NCBI GenBank assembly: GCA_949361645.1
Contig: OX442424.1
Span: 2,074,975 to 2,138,974 of the forward strand
Direction: 5' to 3'
From: Spongilla lacustris
Lineage: Eukaryota > Porifera > Demospongiae > Spongillida > Spongillidae
Length of the DNA: 64,000 nt
Under the pieces are notes generated by a model. The model did no database searches, had not been told where the DNA came from, and saw only the letters and a program-made list of their open reading frames with translations. Position 1 is the stretch's first letter. Each line of letters begins with the position of its first letter. The position numbers were made by a program, and so were the translations under genes. Positions 36,010-47,659 of this stretch are shown here, piece by piece.

Positions 36010-37945
36010 TTTATACAAAAAACTCTTCCTCCTGACTGCCCATCTTCATTGTTCCCAACACAGAAGCTGCATGCATTGCCACGTTGGACGGCAACTGAGA
36101 GTCTCTGAGTGAGATATGCAAAGGAGTTGGCTTCTCCAGACACCTGCCTCAACCAATGTCCCAAACCTTTCAGGAACTCCATTGTCTTTGGTCCAAAAAC
36201 TCCACTTGTTTCTATTGCCACTGGAGTGAAAAAGTAGCATGAGTCAAGGTGTTTATACTTCTGCAGCTTCTTTTCTTCTGCCTGTTGAGCAACTGCTCCA
36301 ACTTGCTTTGCAGCAATTGTGGAATAAGAAGTTGCAAAAGTATCCGGACACGTTGCATCCCACACCAGAAGTTGGCCACACTTCCAAGGGATGATTGAGA
36401 CACCATCAGGTCACTTCCCATCTGAACGATACAGGCCTGAAGGCTCCAGACGTGATGGAACATGTGCTGCAACCAAAGCTCTGTATATGATGTCATTGAC
36501 AGCTTAATGGCGGTGGTGGCGTCCTGCACTCTTTCTGCAGCTTAAGCCATGTGTGGCAAACTGGGATACCTCTGCCCCACAGTGTTGGCAGGTATGGCTT
36601 TGACATAGAGGTAGTCCCAGACGGAGGCCCATAGATATTCTCATAGTAGCATCATCCATACATAGTCCCAGTGATGTAACCGGCAGGGCATTTAACCATG
36701 CACCAGACTCCTTACAGGATGCCGCTAGGAAACGAGCCCGGTGCATTGGATCAGATGAGTCTGTAAATAGTGTATCTGCAATAGAAGATACTCTGAGTGA
36801 GTCCCATGGAGCAGCAGCATCAGTGGGGGTTTGTTCTTGGCACCCTTGGGACCATGCAGCAAGAGCCTCATCCACATAGCTGAGCTGAGGTGGTTGCATA
36901 TTTGCTGGCAGAATTAGGTGAGCAAGTCCGGAGGAGGCAGCAGCTGAAGCCAAGAAGGCAGAAGGTGCAAGCTGTACAGCGCTCCGAATGCCAAGACCAC
37001 CATGACACACAGGCAAAGTGGATTGTATCCAAGAAGGGTCACTTTCAGCCAGTTGGATATTAAAAGAGCTACAGACCGTTGCTCTGCATGAGTTCATCAT
37101 CATAGATCTTTAAACTGGATGAGAGAAAACAAGGTGATGTACAGAGAAGGTACAGCAGTTTAGGGATGGCCAAAGAGTGACGCAATAGGAGATAGGCATC
37201 ATGACTGGTTAAGTGATGGAGTCTCTCACGAAGGCACTTCAGCATGGTAGTCTTGGCATCAATGGCAACTGTGATGGAACCAATATCTCCAATTGGTGAA
37301 CCCAATAGTGTGGCATCAGCTGGATTAACCACACGTATCCCAGATAAAGCAGACTGTACAGTGGCAATGAGATCAGGGTTGATACTTATAACTTCAGATT
37401 TCTGGGGATTGAGGTCGAGACCAAAAATTCCAGCTTCTTTCTTGATCACCTCAATAGCATGAAGAACATCTGACAGAGCCCCTCCCAGAGTGCCATCATC
37501 TAGACAAAAGATGCACAATTCAGACTTCAGCAGGGAGCACACATGATGTATTGTGAGACAGAAGAGGAGTGGACCAAGAGGATCCCCTTGCTGGACCCCC
37601 TCTGATGACTGTATGATTTTGTCACTCCAAAACAAAGAGGAGGGGGAAGAATACACAGAATGAACAAAAGGATAAATACTGGGAGCCAAGCGTTGCACAG
37701 CCTCGAGCATTTTATCCCTGCGAATAGAATTGAAAGCATTTGTGAAGTCCAATTTCAGTAATACTTTGTTGGATCCAATGTTTCTGAGGTAGAATCTTGC
37801 AGCATGCACTGCTGCTTCAGCTCCCTTGCTAACTCCATAACCAAGTTGGTGTGGAGATAACAACGTGGCCATTTCAACCATCACTTTTTCACTGGCCACC
37901 TTTGCTGCAAGACGACGGAGAGTACAGCCAACTGCTATTGGTCTG
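36010..37945 (-). pseudogene. RLE-type non-LTR retrotransposon, family B, 5'-truncated copy
   Basis: It starts inside the RT (PIAVGCTLRRLAAK) at about 37945 and continues through motif A LKLDFTNAFNSIRRDK, motif B GVQQGDPLGPLLFC and motif C as FCLDDGT, where the usual aromatic residue is C. It then goes through LLGSPIG, the zinc finger (CQSHTCQHCGAEV, THGLSC) and the endonuclease part (WDATCPDTFATSY, TPVAIETSGVFGP). Frame changes occur near 37090, 36510 and 36370. The 3' end lies next to the CTCA satellite. Confidence 0.87.
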
Positions 37946-38019
37946 TAGTGATAAATGATAATAATAAAATAGCGAGTTGTATTAAAAATTGTAGTGGTCT
38001 GTACTGTAAGGGTTTTCAA

Positions 38020-38948
38020 GTTATTTGTTAAACATCAATAACTTGTTATTCTGCAGTTTATGAATCACTGAGTTAATTGCAAGCCACTTAACTATCTTTT
38101 TAAAGGTAATAATGCGATACGTACCCCTCGGTATTTGATTTATCTATTAATATTCATTTTAAGTTGAAGGTGTATGTGCTGCCTCCATGCCCATCATTGT
38201 GCTTGTCGATACTGCACTGAATTTGTTAATCGCTACAATCATACAACACAATATAATATTATCAACATACAAACATATATAATCGATGATAATTTCATCT
38301 GGAGACATGATCAACCTATAGGATAGAGTAGAGAGGTGTCCCACTTCTCCACTTCACCCTTAAACACAAATTGGCCAGTTGCGCCCTAACATAGACACAT
38401 GTTAGAGAATAGGGGTTTTCCCATTTGTGTGCTGCTAGTCTCTTTATAAAGTGTTCAGCCTCTCCGAATAGTGCAAATTTTCACCTCTGCTCAGCTATAG
38501 CCTGTTCATAAATCCTCTATCCAGACCTATTATCTATGCTCCAGGTGAATGGTTGAGATGAGATGGGTCAAATAATGCCTCCACCTGAGATGGCCATGCA
38601 CCAAATCACAGCCATCATCTCCAGTTGTAACAACAGCCTCTCTGACACCTCTGAACTCCCTTTTTTCCAGAGCATGCTGAAGAATCAGTTTTAATTTAAA
38701 ATTAAGGTGTTCAAAATTTAACCACACAAAAGAAACGTGACTGCATTTTAGTGGGTTTACATCGAGGGGGGGGGGGGGGGGGGGGGGGGGGCAAAAAAAA
38801 AAAAAGTTATAGACACCATCCCAAAATCAAGGGCCAGGTCAACCCTCCCCCCCCCCCCCTCCTTCGACCACGCCCATTTTCGGCCACGCCCCTTAAAATC
38901 ATTACGTAATTGATAATTGACCCCACCTATTACAATGAAGATAACATT
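38020..38948. other. No gene recognised; homopolymer runs
   Basis: Contains a poly-G run at about 38766-38791 followed by poly-A, and a poly-C run near 38849-38859. Otherwise featureless. Confidence 0.4.
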
Positions 38949-39290
38949 GGGCTATTCCATTATTTAACTGTACACCCCTACAGATGACAATAATTCCAAA
39001 CCAACCCCCCCGGGACAAAATAGAAAAGTACCCCTGGACAAGCTTATATTATACCTTGATCCCCCCGGGACAGACTTGTAAATGCCCCCTGGACAAGCTT
39101 GTATTTTGTCCCACCCCCCTGGACAAGCTTGTATGTTGTTCCACTCCCCCCTGGACAAGCTTCTATTATGCCTTCTGACCCCCTGGGACATGCCTTTAAA
39201 TGACCACCCCCTGGGACATATTGCCTATACCCCCCTGGACACCATTTATTGTCATCTGTAGGGGTGTATAATTAAATAATGGAATAGCCC
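38949..39290. mobile_element. 342-bp MITE with ATT target duplication
   Basis: TIRs GGGCTATTCCATTATTTAA then TACACCCCTACAGATGACAA, inverted at the right end; ATT at 38946-38948 and 39291-39293. The interior repeats CCCCTGGACAAGCTT several times. Confidence 0.85.
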
Positions 39291-40539
39291 ATTACAAATT
39301 GCAAGCAGGCTTCGTTGCAGATCGCTGTTGTAGATATTGTCACTTCGTCGCTTGCAGCTGGAGACGCTGTTTCACTTGTACCTTAGAATATCGCGATACT
39401 CAGTCTCTCGTGCCATGACGTAATGTACAGGCTGTATGTAGGCCTATCGAATATTACATCCCTGCCCATCAATTAAGGTTTGAGGTACTCCAACAAGATT
39501 TTGAAGAACGACACGCATTATCGTTCATGGCTCGGTAAAGTACTCGTTTAAACAATAGCAGGTGGGGCTTGCTCGCGTGAGACGTGAGTCGGCGTGACTG
39601 TGATCATTCTAGTCAGGGACATGGATTGGAAACGAGGCTGATATACGGCTGAATTACGGTATTCCTAATTTCCATCCGTGTTGCTATTCTTAGAGTCGCG
39701 AAATCGCAGAAACGAAAAGCTACACTTAGTAAGTTGTTTCTTTCTAATTAAGAGGCAGGTTTTTATGGGAGGTGATTAGTGCCACAATTACGACCACAGA
39801 ATCACGTGCAACGCACGCAGCGCAGCACTCGATGTCACGGTGGTCTGCTCTCATTGAACGCGTGGAAACTAAGCCCTACGCCCCGAAAAATTGAAATGGT
39901 TACGTACACCCATAGCAACGAACCTGACAACCGATGCCTTTTAGAACCAGCTGTGCACGGGGTACATAAAACGTAATCAACACCTAAAAGCCATACTAGC
40001 AGTGATAAACACCTTTGAACTATATTGTAAGCAAAAATCACGTGGCCTGGTGTTGCCAACTGTCGGCTCTGGTACTTCAAACCTATCGACTTACGCACGG
40101 CGATCACCGACTACATGTGTTCAAAAAACTACAACGACGCTCGGTGACTGAATTGGAACATGCCAAAGCTATCACGGTAAAGTTAGTTGTTTGTTCTGTC
40201 GTTTATTGGTACAGGTTAGTGGCAACGCATTTTCTGAAGTAGATTTCTAGCCTTTGAAAATCCACCATTTTGGTGTCTTTTTGGGGGTGGAGGAATGAAT
40301 AATTGCGCAATGAAGTGGGTTTTAACAGAGCGTTTAAAATATAGCCTTACATTTCTTTTGGTCTAAATTTGACTCCATGCTCGTATGTAAATAGATTGAG
40401 CTTGAACTGAATTATTATTTATTCTTTACTCTCTTGGCTGGAGGGGGGATGGCAGCTACCAATTGTGGCTCAATACTTAGTAAGTGTTCTTGCACAATGC
40501 GCATCAGGTTCTGCATGTGGTTGTGGATTGGAGCAAATG

Positions 40540-42330
40540 TCAAGCCAAGAATTTTACATGAATTGACTTGGCCCCTGAAAAGGGGGCTGTTTCTCCTTTG
40601 GGGTTATCGCCAACAATTTGGCTAGATATGTGGTGCATCCTTTCCTCACCAGCCAGACAGATTCCTGATGATTTGAGCCACCTGAAACACCAGTGAGTTA
40701 GAATTGAGCCTTTGCTGTATGTTGTGACACACCGCCTTAGAAGCCTCAGTGTATTCCAAGGTATGGCAAGCCCAGCCTTAATCGCCGGCAATACATGTAC
40801 CTGAACTTTAGTCCATGATGAGTAGGCAGCTGTAGTTTAGCTCTGGTGACATGCACGAATGTCATTGGCAGAAGTGAGTGTATATATTATGTAACCTCTG
40901 TACAAGTCATTGACATTCACTTAACTGCTTCCCCTGTAGCAAGTTGTATGATGGCTTTGTCAGGACTAGCTGGTAGAGATTACCCTCTTCAGAAAACTCG
41001 CTGCTTACTTCGCCTCCTCAGGTGTAAGTGTTGGTGCACACTCATGCTCTTCATAGTCACCATCCTTAATATCCCTGCTGCAGTCTGTATACAGTGCTCC
41101 AGAACATCTGACAGCAGCATTATCACACTTGATGATAGTCTGACTAGGGGACCATCCTGGTGACCGTCCTCTGAGCAGCAGGGGATTTTCCTCTGGGCAG
41201 CAGGGGATCATCCTCTGAGCAGCAGGGGACCATCCTCTGAGTAGCAGGGGATCATCCTCGGAGCAGCAGGGGACCATCCTCTGATCAGCAGGGGACCGTC
41301 CTCTGAGCAGCATGGGACTGTCCTTTGAGCGGCAGGGGATCATCCTCTGAGCAGCAGTAGATCATCCTCTGAGCAGCAGGGGATCATCCTCTGAGCAGCA
41401 GAGGATCATCCTCTGGGCAGCATGGGACCATCCTCTGATCAGCAGGGGACCATCCTCTGATCAGCAGGGGACCGTCCTCTGAGCAGCATGGGACTGTCCT
41501 CTGAGCAGCAGGGGATCATCCTCTGAGCAACAGGGGATCATCCTCTGGGCAGCATGGGACCATCCTCTGAGCAGCAGGGGACCGTCCTCTGAGCAGCAGG
41601 GGGCCATCCTCTGAGCAGCATGGGACCATCCTCTGATCAGCAGGGGACCGTCCTCTGAGCAGCATGGGACTGTCCTCTGAGCAGCAGGGGATCATCCTCT
41701 GAGCAGCAGGAGATCATCCTCTGATCAGCAGGGAACCATCCTCTGAGCAGCAGGGGATCATCCTCTGGGCAGCATGGGACCGTCCTCTGAGCAGCATGGG
41801 ATCATCCTCTGATCAGCAGGGAACCATCCTCTGAGCAGCAGGGGATCATCCTCTGGGTAGCATGGGACCATCCTCTGGGCAGCATGGGACCATTACTGAG
41901 CAACATGGGACCATCTCTGAGCAGCAGAGGACTATCCGTCCTCTGAGCAGCATGGACGGTTCACAGCATCATATGCTGCTATCCACTCCCGGAGGCATTT
42001 GGAGCACACCAGTGTACCACACAGCAGTTCCAGTGGCTGTGAGAGGGTGTTGGAGCACAGTGCACACTTCAGCTCCTTTATTGCCACTCAAATAGCATCA
42101 CTATACATTTGTGATGCACTCACTTTGTGATGGCACAGATGGTTCTCTATATACCCAGCTTACATTGCATGCAGAACATCTCAGGGTTACATCATCCCCA
42201 GATGTGTCAATGTCAAAAGCTATTTTCAGCTCAGCTGAGAATGCTATGCACTCAGAGCTGGTTCTTTTCTTTGCCCTGTACTTCGTTAGCCTCTGCACAC
42301 ACACTCTGCAATGTATGGAAATTGTAATCC
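40540..42330 (-). pseudogene. Decayed RAG1-N-terminus-like / RING-zinc transposon protein
   Basis: Minus-strand pieces in different frames. At 42330-42110 a segment ends in FSAELKIAFDID and a CxxC. At about 42070-41960 there is a RING-like stretch, LKCALCSNTLSQPLELLCGT then LVCSKCLREW. At 41140-40960 a C2H2-like piece has KDGDYEEHEC then TLTPEEAK, followed after a stop by AASFLKRVIS. At 40791-40540 comes LAIPWNTLRLLRR, and then WLKSSGICLAGEERMHHI and QIVGDNPKGETAPF. The order resembles a metazoan mobile-element family whose N-terminal zinc region is related to RAG1 (from memory, not searched). Several stops, a 22-bp minisatellite in the middle and the missing C-terminal half make it non-functional. 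Confidence 0.42.
41165..41960. repeat. 22-bp minisatellite, about 36 copies
   Basis: Units of CTCTGAGCAGCAGGGGATCA followed by TC, with GGGACC and CATGGGAC variants. It sits in the middle of the RAG1-N-like relic. Confidence 0.95.
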
Positions 42331-42787
42331 ATACCTAGGGCAAAACCACAAACGTACGTCGATTATTCATGCAATACGCTCAGCTTGTTCGTGGTGACAG
42401 AAAATGCGTTGCCACTTCAGGTTAGTAAATTCTGGTAGCCGCATGCCTCCTGAGCATCGCTGTAGTACTCATACCTTCCAGTTCAGTCACCAAAGGCTAC
42501 GTCGTCGCATTTAGTAACGCCCTCCTTCTAAATACGTATCGCGTGACCTTGCTAAACGGTATGCGCATGCTATCTATGTGGAATTTCAATTGTGCGCTTT
42601 GACTGGACATGACAGGAAAAGGAATGCAGTGTTTGAGTTCGTTTTCAGTGTTTGATTTGCTAGTTCTGGTGAGTTATGGTTTGCTTTTAAACATCAGATG
42701 TCTATAATGAGCCATCAGTTAAGAAATATATGGTAATACCGTAAATGATCTAATTGTTGACTTAGTTTCCAGCCGCATACAACCGTG

Positions 42788-43483
42788 ATGTTGCAGCGCA
42801 GCGAGACTTGCAGCGCAGCGATCTCGTTCCCAGGTGTATTATAAACAAAATCATTTATGTTTATAGTGCTTTACAATTAGGATACATAACTTGCGTGTCC
42901 ACTTTCAGATCATGACTAGGTGAGACTCAGAGATTGTTATAATTATGACCCATAAGTTTCTGTTAGGGCTACTGTCCTTTGTTGCACTAAAGAATAGTAT
43001 TTGTGGTAGGTCTATAAGCGAAGACCACCCCATTGATTCCGATCCAATAATCCAGCTCTGTGCTGTCATCTCTGTACGCGTGTATCTCCTTCTGATCCCT
43101 GACTTTATTTCCCGCCGCTACCGAAGGTTTTCACCGGGTCGTGATGATGGGTACGACCGGATTCATCGAATTGGCCTATACCACTCGTCCGTCTACACGT
43201 CTCGCAACCTGACATTAAATTAGTCATTCGGTCTGGCCTGTCTATGGCCCTTGTGGAAGATGGCCCTCTGAACAAAAGGAGGGGGCAACCCCTTCAAGTA
43301 CTATAACAGTGCCAGGTGAGGGGCTAATTACTTGACAGCACTTTGACTGCTCTGTGTGTGTGTATGTGTGTGTGTACGTGTGTGTGAGTACAATGGGTGA
43401 GTACAGTGTGTGTATGTGTGTGTGAGTACAATGTGTGTGTATGTGTGTGTGAGTACAGTGTGTGTATGTGTGTGTGAGTACAG
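42788..43483. repeat. Left arm of the 17.7-kb complex, inner part
   Basis: Reverse complement of about 56780-57415. It begins with GCAGCGCAGCGAGACTTGCA repeats and ends in CA/GT repeats. Both arms contain a short ORF starting MTHKFLLGLLSFVALKNS (42945 plus; 57262 minus) that is not recognised and may be chance. Confidence 0.85.
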
Positions 43484-44783
43484 CAGACCTGCCAACTGTG
43501 CTTTGATAACTTGCTTGAGCTTGGGCATGATTTTGCGGGAGAATGGGCAATTTTAGGGTTGTAATGCGTGAGCATCAAAGATGATAAACTTTCCACTTTT
43601 GAACTACCTACATTAACATAGGTGATGATTATAAGACCTCGTACTTTCAAAAATACAACAAGCAAGTTAACACACAATCCACATCACACATGTCTATGGA
43701 TCACATGCAGGGTTCCCAATCCTTCAACTCTATGGTTAAACAAAGACAGAAGTAAAAAAAAAATTGCACTAAGTTAACATCGCATCCATGAGAAACACAG
43801 GGAAATTTTGGGGCATTGTGGATATTGAATATTCCCTCCTATCGTTTTCTTGATTCGAAAAATATATAATCAGAAAGCTCACTCATGCATTTGTAGAGTA
43901 ATTATACCTTCTTTTATAAATGGCTCTCTGTTTCATGAAAAGTTATAGTTTTTAATGTGAAAAATGCCCTCGGGTACACTTTTCAGGGTCATGTTTCCCA
44001 TTCATGCACAACCTTGAGCACTACTGCATTAAACATTGGTTACACAATTATAGGAGGGTGCATTTTTTTTTTCAAACAAGCCAAAGCTTCTATTGTACTC
44101 TTTTTGCAGCAGTGAGTTGCAAGACATTTTCGCTTGTGGTAGGCAGGGGGCGTGATTCGTCCATTCAAACTGCCAGCGGAGGCATGCAAGTTTTGCAAGT
44201 TTAACCAGCAAATTCAGTCTGTACCTGCCTGGATAGAGTCATGGTTTGTTATTTAGTACGACAGGAAGAAAGATTCTTGAAGTCTGCCCACGCATGCATA
44301 TCACTCCTACCTTGAGAGTTGATTACATGTATTTAATTAAGACCCTCAATTTTAAACCATTTTCACAACGTTTCATATGCAATTTTCACTCTAGAAGGAA
44401 TACGTTGTTTTAAAAAGTCTGTACTCTTACACAATAAAGCTACAACATGTACAACCATGCACTCAACTTAGCAGTGATGTTTTGAGCCAATGGTATGCCT
44501 GTCAGTTTGAGATACAAAAAAGGAATCTGCCTAATAAATGGTACATGTAGTGTAACCTCCACTCAAAACCAAGCAATTCTGTCTAGATGGACTCGAATTA
44601 ATCGCTTTTCAGTTTGCCCAAAAATTGAATAAATTCTCCGCGTTTCTCATGGATGCGGTGTTAAAATATTTCTGCAAAGACGTAGAGGGATATGCGTGAG
44701 AATGGACATAGCTAGCGGGAGTGCGTGAGAGTGGCTGTAAATGCATGAGTCTCCCGTGAAATGCATGAGAATTGGCAGGTCTG
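43484..44783. mobile_element. 1.3-kb TIR element with 6-bp TSD GTACAG
   Basis: The ends CAGACCTGCCAA and TTGGCAGGTCTG are inverted; GTACAG at 43478-43483 and 44784-44789. Subterminal CGGGAGA, ATGCGTGAG and similar words recur. No transposase seen. It interrupts a GT microsatellite in the left arm, which the right arm keeps uninterrupted. Confidence 0.82.
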
Positions 44784-44789
44784 GTACAG

Positions 44790-44805
44790 TGTGTGTATGT
44801 GTGTG

Positions 44806-44885
<80 letters not shown>
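44790..44885. repeat. (GT)n microsatellite
   Basis: GT run with one TTTT break and a GAGAGA end; the counterpart of the CA run at 56706-56875. Confidence 0.95.
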
Positions 44886-45402
44886 TAGAGTGTATGTATC
44901 CAGGCAACGATCTGCACAGAATCCTGAGCACCTATCCCTCTCCCTGGAGATACTTCTAGGCATATGGAGGTTGGCAAAAGTGATATTTAATCATCTCATA
45001 CATTTCCCATGCATGTTGTCATATTGTCTAAAATAAAGAGGAAGTGTAAGTGGAGATTTCAATAGAGGTAAGGGAATAGGAGACAAGGAAATGTCATCAT
45101 GCTATGGTGGTTTACATATACACAGGTTTGTACAGTGGTGCCTGTAGTATGGAGAGAAGGACCAAGGGATACTAGCTCTGTTTCTGAGGAGGCAGAAGTT
45201 GCTCAAAACATTGAGAGAGAAATTTGAAAATGTGAATTTAATCTTGATTGGACACAGGCACTTTTTGTGACACTGTGTGTTGTATTTCATATCTTGTTTC
45301 TTTGACATAACTGTCACATTTTCCACCCAAGCTCATGTTGGTATTTGTAAAACCCAAACAATTGCTATATTATTATCAATTATATACACAAAACAAACAC
45401 AA

Positions 45403-45620
45403 CTAAACATCATTTAATGAGGGCATTGAGGGGGTGGATGGACCCAAAGGATGATGCATTCCCCTTCTGAATGGCAACAGAGAACTTTTGCAGAAGGTAT
45501 GCAAGGTAGTTTCATCGCCAGTGATGTTCACAACGCTGTGACTCAAGTTTGTCAAAAAAGGTATTGAGTGAGGGCCACAAACTCCAGTAGTTTCAAAAGC
45601 AACAGGTGTCAACATATTGA
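45403..45620 (-). pseudogene. Family B endonuclease C-terminal scrap
   Basis: Frame reads TPVAFETTGVCGPHSIPFLT and then LLPFRRGMHHPLG, matching the TPVAIETSGVFGP...RLSVAVQRGNA end of the family B copies at 32140 and 36010. Confidence 0.7.
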
Positions 45621-46088
45621 CAAAAAATGTGCAAGGAGCACGTGACCACTTAATGCAGGAAAATGTAAAGTCATTGTATAATGCCCATGCAGTCTACATG
45701 CATATTTTTAAAATACTTATTTATTTATTTATTGTATATTAAAATAAGGAAGCACAGCCTCAGATCTGTGTATTTAATTACAGTAGACCAGCTTGCAGTA
45801 TAGTATAGGGTGTTCCACAATCAAGGAATACTTTAAGCACAATTAGTTTATTGACAATAAAAACAGGCAAATTAACATTCCTATTAATAGTAAATTAATG
45901 ATTGATCAGAATCTCAAAACCACTTAAAGTACATTGTCCATTGATAAATTCTTTATTGCAACGTTAAATGAATCAGACAGTTTATTTTTTTATTTTTTTA
46001 TTTTTTTTTTATTTAATAATTTCATGTGCATGTAATATACACATAGGCAAGTAATGGCATAAATTAGATATGCACTTGTATACTGCCC

Positions 46089-46349
46089 CTAAAATGCGTA
46101 GCATTTACAAAAAATAGATAAATCAACATTGTTCAGCATTAACCTAAACGTTCTTTCTGAGGATGATTTAACAACAGTGTCAGGCAGTGAGTTCCAAATC
46201 GGTATGATTCTAACTGAAAAGAATTTTGCACGGTAATTGTGATGTGGTGTTGTTAGAGGACTAAGTTTGATGGAGTTCCCTCTTGTTGTATAAGGTGACA
46301 AGTTTATGTGGAAAAAATCTGATGCATCAAGGTCAACAAGTTTTTTCAC
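46089..46349 (-). pseudogene. C-terminal scrap of an APE-type non-LTR retrotransposon
   Basis: Frame reads TRGNSIKLSPLTTPHHNYRA then KFFSVRIIPIWNSLPDTVV. This is the typical end of CR1/L2/Jockey-type reverse transcriptases (R-FF-R---WN-LP--VV). It is a different retrotransposon class from families A and B. Confidence 0.7.
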
Positions 46350-46377
46350 TATTTTAAAACTGCGTGGCTATTATATC

Positions 46378-46496
46378 ATTACGGGCAAAGCCCCAAATGA
46401 AATATCTGCTTGCATAGCTGGAGCAGGTCTGACAGTGCTAAACAAGCCTAATCCAGGGGATGTCCATCCTATTGCAGTTGAAGATGCCCTCTGCTA
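46378..46496 (+). pseudogene. RT N-terminal scrap
   Basis: Frame reads GKAPNEISACIAGAGLTVLN then PNPGDVHPIAVEDALC. It resembles the segment just before palm motif A in these retrotransposons (FLFGASLVALKK, RPIAVG). A second copy lies at 52735-52858. Confidence 0.5.
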
Positions 46497-47659
46497 GTTA
46501 AAAACAAGTGACTCTGTGCAGCAGTGAAGTTAAAGCAGCTGAGTTTTGTAAATGCCAGTCAAACCATCCCCACCATGACATTCCGGGGGCACTCTGACAT
46601 AGGTGATATACAATTCTGTACCTCTTGTGTTTCTGCTGCTGACAAATATTTTCTCTACTGGCTTGTCTTTCCCCTGGGACAGTAGTACTGCAAGGACTTG
46701 TTGGGGCCAACAACCAATGCCATCATTTTAAGGTTCTCATGCTTACAGCATACTATTATTGCTTGCTCACATTATATACCATGCTAGTGTATTGTATCAT
46801 TATATGTACCATTGGATTTTAAAGATTTAACTGATTTTCTATACATAAGTATCTAAACATAATTGATAGTAATAATGTTGTGTATATTCATTTATCCTGC
46901 AATATGATTAATAATTATTACTAAGTATATCATTCTTCATTAATAGAACATTTAGCACAAATTTAACATCAAATTTTAACTGTTATACCTTATGAAGTAA
47001 AGCCGTCATTTGCACAGATGGTAAATGCGGCATTTGGTGCTTTACTATCTAGGTGTAACAGTATAATGAAATTTAATAATGCTTCGTATTTCCCTAGTCT
47101 AATCATTATAAAATGTAAATCTGATCCTAATATGAGCGTTCTTTTTACACTCCAATTATAAACCTATTGCAAATTGAAGGATTTTAGATGTAGTGAATCA
47201 GTTATAAATTTAAAAAATAGCGTCTTGGAAATTGCAATTGATTTCACCAGCTAAGGGTAGGAATGATAAAAACAATGGATATGCCTATTTATACTTTGAT
47301 GCTGAGCACATGTATATAGTTAAATGACTATGAGCCTAAAAATCACTTCAATGCTTCTACAACTATGATAAATTAATTACAGCATTACAATGATTTTTTC
47401 AGCATTGTAGACATATGCAAACACAAATTTAAGTTTCCCCAAAAAGAACATTTTGTTATCACAGAGTAGTGATTCATATTTAATAATAGTCTACTACACA
47501 ATTATCCCGCATACCCTATTATAAAAGTAAATTCATTTCTTTACAATGAACAGTAACAGCTGCAGTATTGAATGCATGCATTAGCATGAAACAGTGATAT
47601 TATGGAACTGGTGGGACTACCAATACTGGGTGGCAACCGAAGAAATGGACAGTACATCG

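Larger units (their letters stand above)
39836..42787. mobile_element. 2.95-kb element with CACGG ends and 4-bp TSD (ATGT)
   Basis: The left end CACGGTGGTCTGC and the right end (reverse complement CACGGTTGTATGC) share a further TGGAAACTAAG a few bases in. ATGT is duplicated at 39832-39835 and 42788-42791. The right arm of the 17.7-kb complex near 57415 has the empty site (ACTCGATGTTGCAG in reverse complement). It carries the RAG1-N-like relic on the minus strand. Confidence 0.8.
45335..47655. repeat. 2.3-kb unit, first copy of a direct duplication
   Basis: Matches 51395-55465 in the same orientation, but there the block equal to 47070-47655 comes first and 45335-47050 after it. It carries three retrotransposon scraps listed separately. 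Confidence 0.7.

Noticed and set aside
42945..43223. Small secreted protein gene (MTHKFLLGLLSFVALKNS...)
   Set aside because: The frame is present in both arms but changes after about 50 residues and has no splice or promoter support; kept only as a note under the arm.
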